From NCBI GenBank assembly GCA_002449845.1, contig DJXW01000034.1:197431-261430 (forward strand): DNA of 64,000 nt. The letters run 5' to 3'. The notes beneath the pieces are model-generated. The model searched no databases. It saw only the letters and a program-made list of their open reading frames with translations, and had not been told where the DNA came from. Shown piece by piece: positions 27,105-35,227 of this stretch. Each line of letters begins with the position of its first letter. Within the stretch, counting starts at the first letter, position 1. A program made the translations under genes and the position numbers. The DNA comes from Prevotella sp. UBA6994 (GTDB lineage: Bacteria; Bacteroidota; Bacteroidia; Bacteroidales; Bacteroidaceae).

Positions 27105-28304
27105 ATGAGAAGATTGTTAAGTGTACTGTTCTTGATGACAATAATGCTAAGCGCAAATGCCCAGAAGAAGGAGATTTCCAATGCGCGTGATAATATAAAG
27201 AAGAACAGGAATTTAGAACAGGCAGAGAATAGCATGAGCAATTTGCTGAAAGACTCTGCCAATCGTTACAACGAAAAGATTTGGGCAACGATGTTTGACG
27301 CTGTGGTCAAGCAATACCAACAAGGTAACGAGAAACTTTATCTGAAACAAAAATATGACACCACTAAATTGTTTAACCTTACAAAAAGAATGATTGAAGT
27401 GGCTGAAGGGCTCGATTCAGTTGAGTCGAGACCTAACAAGAAAGGTAAGGTTGAATTGAAACATCGCAAAAAGAATGCGTATTTTCTTCATCGGTATCGC
27501 CCCAATTTATATAATGGAGGACTTTTCTTGATTAACAAGCAAAAGTATGCTGAGGCATATTCTTTCTTTGATACATATATAGATTGTGGCAACCAACCCT
27601 TGTTTTCGCAATACAATTATAACGAGACCGACAAGAAAATGGCGGATGCGGCTTATTGGGCTGTCTATTGTGGATATAAGATGAAAGACCCTAAAGCCAC
27701 CTTCCACCATACCTATCTGGCATTGAAGGACACTGCTCATTATTGTATGATGTTGCAGTATCTGGCAGAGACCTATAGGTTGGAGAAAGACACGGTAAGA
27801 TACATCAGTACCATCACCGAAGGATTTGAGAAATATCCGTTGTTTGAGTTCTTCTTCCCCCGTCTCGTACAGTACTATGGTGAGAATGGCGACTGGAATA
27901 AGGTGTTGGAGATTGCTGAACGAGCCATCAACCTGAAACCTGATGGCGAAATATATCGTCTGAGTAAGGCAAACGCCATGTTTAATTTAGGTAAATATGA
28001 TGATTGCATTGCCATTTGTGACCAGTTGATTGAGGAAAACGACAGCATGGCTGATGCCTATTACGATGCGGGAATGTCGTACTTCAAGAAAGCCGTGGAG
28101 ATGGATAAGAATATCCGACTCAATGCCAAGCAGAAAAACAAGATAAAGGATTATTATTCCAAAGCATTACCTTATCTGACCTGCTATCGTGCGCTGGCTC
28201 CAAAAGAGAAAGACAAATGGGGATTCATTTTATATACCATATACCTCAACCTGAACATGGGTGAGGAGTTTGACGAAATAGATAAGGTGTTAAGAACAAA
28301 ATAG
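27105..28304 (+). CDS. Exported TPR-repeat protein, paralogue of the preceding one
   Basis: 399 residues. Signal peptide MRRLLSVLFLMTIMLSANAQ. A helical middle region (YDTTKLFNLTKRMIEVAEGLD, NKKGKVELKHRKKNAYFLH, LYNGGLFLINKQKYAEAYSF) is followed by TPR-like repeats (about 230-320: WNKVLEIAERAINLKPDGEI and YRLSKANAMFNLGKYDDCIA), then a basic segment and a final TPR. The related layout and shared motifs with the 25787 product suggest an old tandem duplication. It is set off from that gene by a strong terminator. No promoter matching TAnnTTTG with good spacing was found. It ends 2 bp before the helicase gene. Confidence 0.78.
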   Translation: MRRLLSVLFLMTIMLSANAQKKEISNARDNIKKNRNLEQAENSMSNLLKDSANRYNEKIWATMFDAVVKQYQQGNEKLYLKQKYDTTKLFNLTKRMIEVAEGLDSVESRPNKKGKVELKHRKKNAYFLHRYRPNLYNGGLFLINKQKYAEAYSFFDTYIDCGNQPLFSQYNYNETDKKMADAAYWAVYCGYKMKDPKATFHHTYLALKDTAHYCMMLQYLAETYRLEKDTVRYISTITEGFEKYPLFEFFFPRLVQYYGENGDWNKVLEIAERAINLKPDGEIYRLSKANAMFNLGKYDDCIAICDQLIEENDSMADAYYDAGMSYFKKAVEMDKNIRLNAKQKNKIKDYYSKALPYLTCYRALAPKEKDKWGFILYTIYLNLNMGEEFDEIDKVLRTK

Positions 28305-28306
28305 AT

Positions 28307-29626
28307 ATGAGAATAGAAGATATACTATCCAAATTGGGCATTCAGCAACTTACCGACATGCAGGAAGAGGCGATGAATGCCATCTTGAGAAGCAATGACG
28401 ACGTGGTGCTGCTTTCACCAACGGGTTCTGGTAAGACCTTGGCTTACCTCTTGCCCTTGGTGCAAATGTTAGACCCCAAATCCAACGACGTTCAATTGGT
28501 TGTGATTGTTCCAGGACGTGAGTTGGCTCTTCAGTCTGCTACCGTATTGCAAGACATGAAGTGTGGCTTGCGAGCTTGTGCCTGCTATGGTGGACGTGCG
28601 GCAATGGATGAGCATCGTGTATTGAGGCAAGTACAACCACAAATCGTTTTCGCCACACCTGGAAGATTGCAAGACCATCTTTCAAAGGGTAACATCCTTG
28701 CCAATACTGTTCGCTATCTTGTCATTGACGAGTTTGATAAATGTCTGGAAATGGGATTCATGGAAGAAATGGGAAGAATCTTGCGAAACCTGCCTCGTGT
28801 GGAAAGACGAATACTCTTGTCTGCCACGGATGCTGATTCTATTCCTCGGTTTGTGCAGATGGGACATACCCAACGCTTGGATTACCTCATTGAAGAGGAA
28901 CAAGTGTCTGAACGTGTACAAATCTATCAAGTGAAAAGTCCGGAAAAAGATAAGTTGAACACACTCAGACAATTGTTGTATGAGTTGGGCAACCAGAGTA
29001 GCATTGTCTTCCTCAACTATCGTGACAGCGTGGAGCGTGTGGCTGACTATCTGAAAGAATACGGTTTTGTCATCAGTTATTTTCACGGTGGTTTGGAGCA
29101 GCGTGAACGTGAAGATGCTTTGTATAAGTTTAGCAATGGTTCTGCTAACGTATTAGTAGCTACCGACTTGGCAAGTAGGGGAATAGATATTCCCGACATC
29201 GACAATATCATTCATTATCACCTGCCAGAGAGCGAACATGGGTATGTGCATCGTGTGGGTAGAACGGCTCGTTGGGAGGCGAAGGGTAGAGCATTCTTTA
29301 TTCTTAACTCCGAAGAGTCTATTCCTGCATACGTGGATGGAGAAGTGCAAGATTATGTTGCTCACCCAGTATCAACCACAGCTCCCATTCCTAAGATGGT
29401 TACTCTCTACATAGGCAAGGGAAAGAAGGACAAGCTATCCAAAGGAGACATCGTTGGATTCTTGTGTAAGAAAGGTGGTTTGCAATCATCTGAGATTGGA
29501 AAGATCAGCGTGGAAGAGCGATTTACATACGTTGCCATTGACCGCCAAAAGTTATCCTCAGTGTTGCGCAATGTACAAGGCGAGAAAATCAAAGGTATCA
29601 AGACCATCGTGGAAGAAGTGAGGTGA
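28307..29626 (+). CDS. DEAD-box RNA helicase with DbpA-type RNA-binding domain
   Basis: 439 residues. Q-motif region (LGIQQLTDMQEEAM), motif I SPTGSGKT, Ia VPGRELALQ, Ib TPGRLQDHL, motif II written DEFD (VIDEFDKCLEMGF) instead of DEAD, motif III SATD, motif IV IVFLNYRDS, V ATDLASRGIDIPDI and VI HRVGRTAR. A C-terminal DbpA RNA-binding domain at about 365-435 (TLYIGKGKKDKLSKGDIVGF) usually contacts 23S rRNA helix 92. This suggests a role in large-subunit assembly. The DEFD variant is seen, to my memory, in other Bacteroidota members and keeps both acidic residues. The start is 2 bp after the TPR gene. Element B begins 8 bp after the stop. Confidence 0.92.
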   Translation: MRIEDILSKLGIQQLTDMQEEAMNAILRSNDDVVLLSPTGSGKTLAYLLPLVQMLDPKSNDVQLVVIVPGRELALQSATVLQDMKCGLRACACYGGRAAMDEHRVLRQVQPQIVFATPGRLQDHLSKGNILANTVRYLVIDEFDKCLEMGFMEEMGRILRNLPRVERRILLSATDADSIPRFVQMGHTQRLDYLIEEEQVSERVQIYQVKSPEKDKLNTLRQLLYELGNQSSIVFLNYRDSVERVADYLKEYGFVISYFHGGLEQREREDALYKFSNGSANVLVATDLASRGIDIPDIDNIIHYHLPESEHGYVHRVGRTARWEAKGRAFFILNSEESIPAYVDGEVQDYVAHPVSTTAPIPKMVTLYIGKGKKDKLSKGDIVGFLCKKGGLQSSEIGKISVEERFTYVAIDRQKLSSVLRNVQGEKIKGIKTIVEEVR

Positions 29627-29633
29627 TGATATT

Positions 29634-29979
29634 GTCAATAAAAAGTGATAAAAACGGCTCTCCAGTTTTCGATATTATTCACCAACTCCCACCTCAGTCT
29701 AAAAAATGCAAGTTTTTGAAGGCTTTTGTAATGTGTTGATTTTTAATTTATTACAAATATGATCGTATATATATGCACTTGTATTTAGTATGTTTATGCA
29801 GAAAAACGCATGTTTTGAGTCATGATAACATATTATTTGAGCTCGCTAACTATATTAGTTACGCTCGTAAAGCATATAGTTATGACCGTAACTATATGCT
29901 TTACGAGAAAAAAAAAGTTATTTTACCTCACAAAACATTCTTTTTAGCTTCCTTCATATCTCATTTGAGATTTTCCACG
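29634..29979 (+). repeat. Dispersed intergenic element, copy B (full length, 346 bp)
   Basis: Starts 8 bp after the helicase stop with the 5' box (29634-29659, containing AAAAAGTGATAAAAACGGCT). The palindromic array comprises units 29824-29843 (20), 29844-29865 (22), 29866-29886 (21) and 29887-29907 (21). Units 3 and 4 include a perfect 19-bp inverted repeat (29864-29882 with 29889-29907, loop TGACCG). The 3' box contains TCTCATTTGAGA at about 29959-29970. Gapless alignment with copy A. The remaining ~200 bp to rpoD contain the rpoD promoter and nothing else recognised. Confidence 0.9.
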
Positions 29980-30157
29980 GATTTTTTTTGTTGGAATATT
30001 TCAGAAAGTTAGAAGTAAGAAGCAAAATAGGCTCAAGTGAAATTTCCATCTTCTTAACTGATGAAAAATCTATTAAGCCAACATTGGGTAGGGCATTCGA
30101 GTATTGAGTGATAGTTTCATTATATATGGGTATTTTGTTTATAAATTCGTTAAAATA

Positions 30158-30189
30158 TTTGTGTATCTCACAATAAACTATTATCTTTG
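30158..30189 (+). promoter_or_regulatory. rpoD promoter
   Basis: TTTG (30158-30161), 20-bp spacer, TATCTTTG (30182-30189): the textbook Bacteroidota promoter. The transcript begins a few bases before ATG 30214, so a TTG start at 30187 is excluded. Confidence 0.85.
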
Positions 30190-30213
30190 CAACAAGCAAT
30201 AGTAAGCACCTAT

Positions 30214-31077
30214 ATGAGACAACTGAAAATCACCAAATCCATTACCAATCGAGAGAGTGCTTCTCTTGATAAGTACCTGCAAGAAATCAGTCATGAGGAA
30301 CTGATTTCTGTAGAGGAAGAGGTGGAGTTGGCTCAACGTATCAGAAAGGGTGACAGAAAGGCATTGGAGAAGTTGGCAAAGGCAAACCTGCGTTTCGTGG
30401 TTTCCGTAGCCAAGCAATACCAGAACCAAGGACTGAGTCTTCCCGATTTGATCAACGAAGGTAACTTAGGACTCATCAAGGCGGCGGAGAAGTTTGACGA
30501 GACCCGCGGGTTTAAGTTTATCTCATACGCCGTGTGGTGGATTCGCCAAAGCATCTTGCAAGCCATAGCGGAGCAAAGTCGCATCGTGAGATTGCCGCTC
30601 AATCAAGTGGGGTCTGTGAATAAAATCAACAAGATACTCAATAGGTTTGAGCAGGAGAATGAGCGTAGGCCGAGCATCGACGAGATTGCCGACAAGATTG
30701 ACCTCCCGGAAGACAAGATTGCCGATGCTCTGAAGGTAACGGGCAAACAGGTTTCCGTGGATGCGCCATTCAGCGACGGTGAGGAAAGTAGCTTGTTGGA
30801 TGTGCTTCCCAATGCCAATGCCCCAATGGCAGACAATGAGTTGGTGAAAGAGTCGCTGAGAAATGAGATAGACAGGGCTCTGCAAACACTCTCCGAGCGA
30901 GAGCGAAATATCATAGAGGCATTCTATGGCATTAACCAACCAGAGATGACGTTAGAGGAGATAGGCGATAAGTTTGGGTTGACACGTGAGCGAGTGCGCC
31001 AAATCAAGGAAAAGGCCATTCGTCGCTTGCGCCAAAACACCAAGAGCAAGTTGCTCAAAACATATCTTGGACAATAA
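30214..31077 (+). CDS. rpoD: Primary RNA polymerase sigma factor (RpoD/SigA, short Bacteroidota type)
   Basis: 287 residues from ATG 30214, start set by the promoter just upstream. Region 1.2 (SLDKYLQEISHEELISVEEE), region 2 (KANLRFVVSVAKQYQNQGLS, LPDLINEGNLGLIKAAEKFD, FKFISYAVWWIRQSILQAIA), region 3 (about 125-195) and region 4 with the helix-turn-helix MTLEEIGDKFGLTRERVRQI. The long region 1.1 and non-conserved region of proteobacterial RpoD are absent, as known for the Bacteroidota housekeeping sigma that recognises TTTG/TAnnTTTG promoters, which are abundant here. Preceded by dispersed element B and followed after 10 bp by a small exported protein. Confidence 0.96.
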   Translation: MRQLKITKSITNRESASLDKYLQEISHEELISVEEEVELAQRIRKGDRKALEKLAKANLRFVVSVAKQYQNQGLSLPDLINEGNLGLIKAAEKFDETRGFKFISYAVWWIRQSILQAIAEQSRIVRLPLNQVGSVNKINKILNRFEQENERRPSIDEIADKIDLPEDKIADALKVTGKQVSVDAPFSDGEESSLLDVLPNANAPMADNELVKESLRNEIDRALQTLSERERNIIEAFYGINQPEMTLEEIGDKFGLTRERVRQIKEKAIRRLRQNTKSKLLKTYLGQ

Positions 31078-31087
31078 AATATTATAT

Positions 31088-31570
31088 ATGAAATTAACAA
31101 GGGTATTATTGATTTGTATCAGCATTTGCGCATTCTCTTTTTGCAAGGTAGGCACATTGTCAGCCGCCAATGAAAAATCACCCGTTTATATGTTTGGAAT
31201 TGTCACCTCGTTTAATGACAGTGTATTGTACATGAGCCAGGTGCAGTTGGTTGACTCCGCATATATCGACAAGAAAACTAAATTTCTCTACAGTAGGGAG
31301 AATTATTCATTCCAACTCAAGAACTACATGAAGAGTTTGGGCATTGAGAATCCTACTTGTATCACCATATATGGTTTCAAGAAAAACAAGGTAGAGAAGA
31401 AATACAGCAAAATCAGGAAAAAATACGCAGATAAGGATAAATATTTCATCAAGTATTTGGCAGCCGACGAATTTAAGTTTACTCCTATCATACCCAATGA
31501 CCTTGATTCGCCAGAAGAAGAGGCTAACGAGCCAATGAGTAAAAAGAAAGAGAAAAAATCAAAAAAATAA
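31088..31570 (+). CDS. Small exported protein of unknown function
   Basis: 160 residues from ATG 31088, 10 bp after rpoD, so probably co-transcribed. N-terminal hydrophobic signal (MKLTRVLLICISICAFSFCK); cleavage may occur near TLSAAN, or the Cys in FSFC may make it a lipoprotein, which is ambiguous. The middle is beta-rich (VYMFGIVTSFNDSVLYMSQV, SAYIDKKTKFLYSRENYSFQ) and the end is very basic (MSKKKEKKSKK). No domain recognised. In-frame codons upstream overlap rpoD and are not a credible start. Confidence 0.72.
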   Translation: MKLTRVLLICISICAFSFCKVGTLSAANEKSPVYMFGIVTSFNDSVLYMSQVQLVDSAYIDKKTKFLYSRENYSFQLKNYMKSLGIENPTCITIYGFKKNKVEKKYSKIRKKYADKDKYFIKYLAADEFKFTPIIPNDLDSPEEEANEPMSKKKEKKSKK

Positions 31571-31602
31571 ACTCAGACAAATATAAAGAATTTATAATAT
31601 AA

Positions 31603-32496
31603 ATGGAAATTACTGATGTAAATTTGTTTAACGTCGCTGGGCATCGTATCAAGATACAATTCAAGGAATCTGAATACAACAGCATGAGACTGATTCCTTC
31701 TTTTGAGCCATTCCGCATTCATGATGAGGAAGGCGACTTCTTGTTCCAGTTGACGGTAGATGACCAATTGAAACCCATTCCCAAGGAGAGACGCGAGCGT
31801 TTGCGTGAGTTTGATACGGGTAATGGCGTAACTGTAGTGGATATGTTAGACGATGGTGGTTATCAATATATCATTCGTGACATTGAAGACCGTGACTGTT
31901 GCCTCTTGCAATGCAACAAGGATTTCAGTGATTGCAAATGTGCACTGAACGGATACTATAACATGAGATGTTTCGGGCTCAACAATGCCTTGATGCTTAT
32001 TTATGCCTTTGCCGGAAGCTTGCAGCAAACGTTGCTCATCCATGCCTCATTGGTAAGGCAAAACGGATACGGCTATGCGTTTATTGCCAAGAGTGGAACG
32101 GGTAAGAGTACACAGGTGAGTATGTGGCTTCGCCATATCCCAGGTTGCGACTTGATGAACGACGACAACCCCATCATCAGGATTATCGACGGTGAGGCAT
32201 TCATCTATGGCAGTCCTTGGAGTGGAAAAACGCCATGTTACAGAAACGTAAAAGCAAAGTTGGGAGCCATCACACGCATAGACCGTGCTCTTGAAAACAG
32301 CGTAGAGAAGCTGGCTCCGATAGATGCTTTCGCGTCTATCCTCCCATCTTGTTCTTCCATGAAATGGGATAAGGTGATTTTCTCAAAGGTATGTGATACG
32401 GTAACAAAGTTGGTTGAGACCACTGATATTTACACATTACATTGTTTACCGAATAAAGAAGCAGCAATAGTATGCAACAAGGCGATCTCGAAATAA
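31603..32496 (+). CDS. HPr-kinase/PEP-carboxykinase-like P-loop protein
   Basis: 297 residues. P-loop SGTGKST at 164-170 (FIAKSGTGKSTQVSMWL), then DLMNDDNPIIRI with acidic residues, and a second conserved element SPWSGKTP (about 206-213). This is the HprK-like fold found in RiPP-associated kinases (as in lasso-peptide and PqqD-type clusters) and often annotated as PEP carboxykinase-like. Residues 99-113 carry five Cys (C99, C100, C104, C111, C113). It overlaps the next gene by 25 bp and forms a trio with an S24/S26 peptidase and a PqqD protein. Likely phosphorylates or otherwise processes a peptide or protein; the substrate is unknown. Confidence 0.75.
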   Translation: MEITDVNLFNVAGHRIKIQFKESEYNSMRLIPSFEPFRIHDEEGDFLFQLTVDDQLKPIPKERRERLREFDTGNGVTVVDMLDDGGYQYIIRDIEDRDCCLLQCNKDFSDCKCALNGYYNMRCFGLNNALMLIYAFAGSLQQTLLIHASLVRQNGYGYAFIAKSGTGKSTQVSMWLRHIPGCDLMNDDNPIIRIIDGEAFIYGSPWSGKTPCYRNVKAKLGAITRIDRALENSVEKLAPIDAFASILPSCSSMKWDKVIFSKVCDTVTKLVETTDIYTLHCLPNKEAAIVCNKAISK

Positions 32497-32957
32497 CTGA
32501 AGTACAATTTCAAAATGCGGTCATCCTTCCTGAAATCGTGAAGATGATGGAAGAGGGACATACCGTAACGCTCCGTTTGAGGGGATTCAGTATGCGTCCG
32601 TTTTTGGAAGACAATCGTGACAAGGCTCTCATGACCAAGGCAGTATCGCCAAGGGTGGGGGATGCTGTGTTGGCAGAGGTGGCTCCGAAGTTTTTCGTGT
32701 TGCATCGCATCATCAAGATTGACGGTGACGACGTAACACTTCGTGGAGACGGAAACTTAGGGGTTGAGAAGTGTAAGTTGAAGGACGTGAAAGGATTTGT
32801 CATTGGTTTCTACCGCAAGGGACGTACCAAGATTGATAAGACCAACGGCTTGAAATGGCGTGTATATTCGTACTTCTGGACTCGTCTGTTCCCCATCCGT
32901 CGCTATCTCTTGGCATTCTACAGAAGAATTTGGTTAAGGTTGTTTGGTCCTATTTAG
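32472..32957 (+). CDS. S24/S26-family peptidase-like protein
   Basis: 161 residues. A LexA/signal-peptidase-type fold: GFSMRPFLEDNRD with the nucleophile candidate Ser 40, RVGDAVLAEV, and VLHRIIKIDGDDVTLRGDGN with His 78 in place of the usual Lys, i.e. a Ser-His dyad as in the archaeal/ER signal-peptidase type. There is no N-terminal membrane anchor. The C-terminus is aromatic and basic (FWTRLFPIRRYLLAFYRRIW), suggesting membrane association. Such proteins sit next to PqqD-like RREs and HprK-like kinases in Bacteroidota, where leader-peptide cleavage is a plausible role. Start ATG 32472 overlaps the kinase gene; PqqD follows after 27 bp. Confidence 0.8.
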   Translation: MQQGDLEITEVQFQNAVILPEIVKMMEEGHTVTLRLRGFSMRPFLEDNRDKALMTKAVSPRVGDAVLAEVAPKFFVLHRIIKIDGDDVTLRGDGNLGVEKCKLKDVKGFVIGFYRKGRTKIDKTNGLKWRVYSYFWTRLFPIRRYLLAFYRRIWLRLFGPI

Positions 32958-32984
32958 TACACATTATTAAATATATATATAGAT

Positions 32985-33257
32985 ATGAAGACAAAAAAAG
33001 GTTTCAACATTCGCAACGTTTGCGGAGAGAATATCATCGTAGCTGAAGGCAAGGAAAACATTGATTTCAGCAATATCATTAGCATGAACGAGAGTTCGGC
33101 TTATCTTTGGAAGAAGGCACAAGAACAAGAATCTTTCACCGTTGAAGATCTTGCTAAGTGGCTTACCGAGGAATATGACATTGATAAGGAAACTGCCACA
33201 AAAGACTCTGAGACTGTTTCTGGTCAATGGATTAAGGCTGGTATTTGCGAGGAGTAA
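32985..33257 (+). CDS. PqqD-family protein (RiPP recognition element)
   Basis: 90 residues, the size of stand-alone PqqD proteins. It begins with a beta-strand pair (FNIRNVCGENIIVAEGKENI) followed by NMSxAxxLWK-type sequence (SMNESSAYLWKKAQ) and the helical winged part (TVEDLAKWLTEEYDIDKETA). PqqD folds bind the leader of a ribosomal peptide and present it to modifying enzymes. Here the neighbours are an HprK-like kinase and an S24/S26 peptidase, but no radical SAM enzyme, asparagine-synthetase-like cyclase, ABC exporter or precursor is visible. Last gene before a bidirectional terminator. Confidence 0.85.
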   Translation: MKTKKGFNIRNVCGENIIVAEGKENIDFSNIISMNESSAYLWKKAQEQESFTVEDLAKWLTEEYDIDKETATKDSETVSGQWIKAGICEE

Positions 33258-33283
33258 CAGTAACTTTCCGATTGATGAAAAAT

Positions 33284-33318
33284 ATTATCCCCCAAATGTT
33301 TGGCATTTGAGGGATAAT
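33284..33318. terminator. Bidirectional terminator between the PqqD gene and the aminotransferase gene
   Basis: Left arm 33284-33298 and right arm 33304-33318 pair over 15 positions with one C-A mismatch around TTTGG. It lies in the 81-bp gap between convergent genes. Confidence 0.75.
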
Positions 33319-33338
33319 TCGTATATAAGCAAAAACTA

Positions 33339-34649
33339 TTACCGTGGATTGTTGATTTCAAAGATTTTCATCCGCTCTTCCAATTGCTCGTATTGATGGT
33401 CTTCAATAAAGGATGTGCAGACACGAAGGCCCTCTTGTTGGCTACCAGTAGTAATCAAGCAAATAGCACTCACACCGTAATACATCAGTTCGTGTGCCAA
33501 TTCACCACTTGTCATTCCTGGGTATCCGATTGTGAAATAGAAACCGTCGGCAATATCTTCGTCTAAGTCTTTATCATATACCACATAAAAACCATGCTTA
33601 CAGAAAATTTCTTTCAATAAATGAGCACGTTTTCCGTAAACCTTGATTTCCTCTCTAAAATTGTATGTGCCATCTGAAGCGGCTTTCAGCATAGCCGCCA
33701 TAGCGTATTGCGCACTATGACTGGTTCCAGAACTCAAGGCATACAACATTCGGGTAGAGAATACCATACCGAAAGGTAACCCTTCATATCTGTTAGCCAA
33801 AGCTGGGAAATGACGATGGAACAATTTGTCAGAGATACACGTCACACCAATACGTTCACCAGCGTAGCTAAACGCCTTTGAACCACTGATGAGAAGAATG
33901 TAATTGTCTGTATAATGGGCGACAGACACCTGATAAGGTGGTACGAAAGGCGTACTTAGATCCTTGCGGAAATCCATGGCGAAATATGCCAAGTCTTCCA
34001 TTACGATTGCGTCATATTGGGTTGCCAATTCACCAATGATTTGTAATTCTTCCTCTTTGAGGCAAATCCATGACGGATTATTGGGATTGCTGTACACGAT
34101 GGCACAGATTCGTCCTGTCTTGAGATACGATTCCAACTTATCACGCAATTTATCACCACGATAGGCATAAACGTCAAATGTTTCAAACCTGACTCCCATC
34201 ACTTGCAATTGCATCTTCTGTACAGGGAATCCTGGGTCGATAAACAACACTGTGTCTTTCTCTGGATCAGCTTGGCTACAAGTCAGGAATGATGCAAAAG
34301 TACCCTGCATGGAGCCACATACGGGTACGCAGCACTCTGCGGAGATGTCTATGTTGATAAACGCTTTCACAAAGCGAGATGCCTCTTTCTTTAATTCAGG
34401 ATAACCCTGAATATCGGGATAACTATGAGCTATCCCGTCTTTCAAAGCCTGTATCTGTGCGTCAACTCCCACCTGTGAGGCTGGCAAGCCAGGAATACCC
34501 ATTTCCATCTTGATGAACTCCACGCCCGATTCCTTCTCAGCAAAGGCAGCGATAGATTTCACTTCTCGAATGGTAGCTTTGGCAAAGTCCTGAATGCCGA
34601 AGTCCTTGATGGCTTGGTCAATGAGTTGTTTCTTGATAGGTGTTTCCAT
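33339..34649 (-). CDS. PLP-dependent class I/II aminotransferase linked to indolepyruvate oxidoreductase
   Basis: 436 residues. Fold-type I aminotransferase signatures: YPDIQGYPELKKEASRF, CGSMQGTF, SNPNNPSW with the substrate/PLP Asn, EDLAYFAMDF (PLP-ring Asp), and SGSKAFSYAGERIGV with the Schiff-base Lys. The gene follows iorB by 5 bp in the same operon. The likely role is conversion of aromatic (or other) amino acids to 2-oxoacids that IorAB oxidises. The substrate is inferred from this linkage. The upstream DPP-IV gene could supply amino acids. It ends at the bidirectional terminator at 33284. Confidence 0.88.
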   Translation of the reverse strand: METPIKKQLIDQAIKDFGIQDFAKATIREVKSIAAFAEKESGVEFIKMEMGIPGLPASQVGVDAQIQALKDGIAHSYPDIQGYPELKKEASRFVKAFINIDISAECCVPVCGSMQGTFASFLTCSQADPEKDTVLFIDPGFPVQKMQLQVMGVRFETFDVYAYRGDKLRDKLESYLKTGRICAIVYSNPNNPSWICLKEEELQIIGELATQYDAIVMEDLAYFAMDFRKDLSTPFVPPYQVSVAHYTDNYILLISGSKAFSYAGERIGVTCISDKLFHRHFPALANRYEGLPFGMVFSTRMLYALSSGTSHSAQYAMAAMLKAASDGTYNFREEIKVYGKRAHLLKEIFCKHGFYVVYDKDLDEDIADGFYFTIGYPGMTSGELAHELMYYGVSAICLITTGSQQEGLRVCTSFIEDHQYEQLEERMKIFEINNPR

Positions 34650-34654
34650 ATTCC

Positions 34655-35227
34655 TTACTTTTGTGCAGCTTTTCCTATAGCCAAAGCCTTGATGTTAGCA
34701 TCCACGACCGCATCACCTTTTCTGCCAAATACGCTTCTGATGGCATCTTCCAACTTCTCATAGTCAATGTTCAATGCCTTTTGAGCTGCACCCAGCAAGA
34801 TAACGTTAGCAGAGCGAGGCACATCATTTTCCTTTGCCAGTGTTTCGATGTCGAGCATAATCACATTATCCAGTTTGTTCAAGTCTTCCTTCACCTTCTC
34901 CATGTCAGGATAATTGGGAATATTGACGAATGGCGTACTGGAAGTGATAATCCATCCTTCCTTATTCAAGAAGGGCAGATAGCGCAATGCCTCCATTGGT
35001 TCCATGGAGATAATCACGTCAGCACCTCCCAATGGAATCAAGTCGCTGTTAATAGGGTCAGATGAGATGCGGAGATTACTCTGCACGTCGCCTCCACGTT
35101 GAGACATACCGTGTACTTCAGCTTGCTTGATGTTCAAGTCTTCTTTCATGGCAGCCTCGCCTATGATGGTTGCGATACTGAGGATTCCTTGTCCTCCCAC
35201 ACCGCATAAGATGATATCTGTTTTCAT
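34655..35227 (-). CDS. iorB: Indolepyruvate:ferredoxin oxidoreductase, beta subunit
   Basis: 190 residues, gamma-type domain of 2-oxoacid:ferredoxin oxidoreductases: DIILCGVGGQGILSIATIIG at the N-terminus and EVHGMSQRGGDVQSNLRIS. The ATG overlaps the iorA stop (ATGA, 35224-35227), so translation is coupled. With IorA it oxidatively decarboxylates arylpyruvates to aryl-acyl-CoA and reduces ferredoxin. Length is normal for IorB. Confidence 0.93.
   Translation of the reverse strand: MKTDIILCGVGGQGILSIATIIGEAAMKEDLNIKQAEVHGMSQRGGDVQSNLRISSDPINSDLIPLGGADVIISMEPMEALRYLPFLNKEGWIITSSTPFVNIPNYPDMEKVKEDLNKLDNVIMLDIETLAKENDVPRSANVILLGAAQKALNIDYEKLEDAIRSVFGRKGDAVVDANIKALAIGKAAQK

Noticed and set aside
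29773..30012. Open frames inside elements B (79 codons) and D (61112-61324, 70 codons) give similar peptides (NILFE..NY.SYAR)
   Set aside because: The similarity follows from the shared DNA. In the same frame copies A and C have stop codons, and no ribosome binding site precedes the frames, so the element is judged non-coding.
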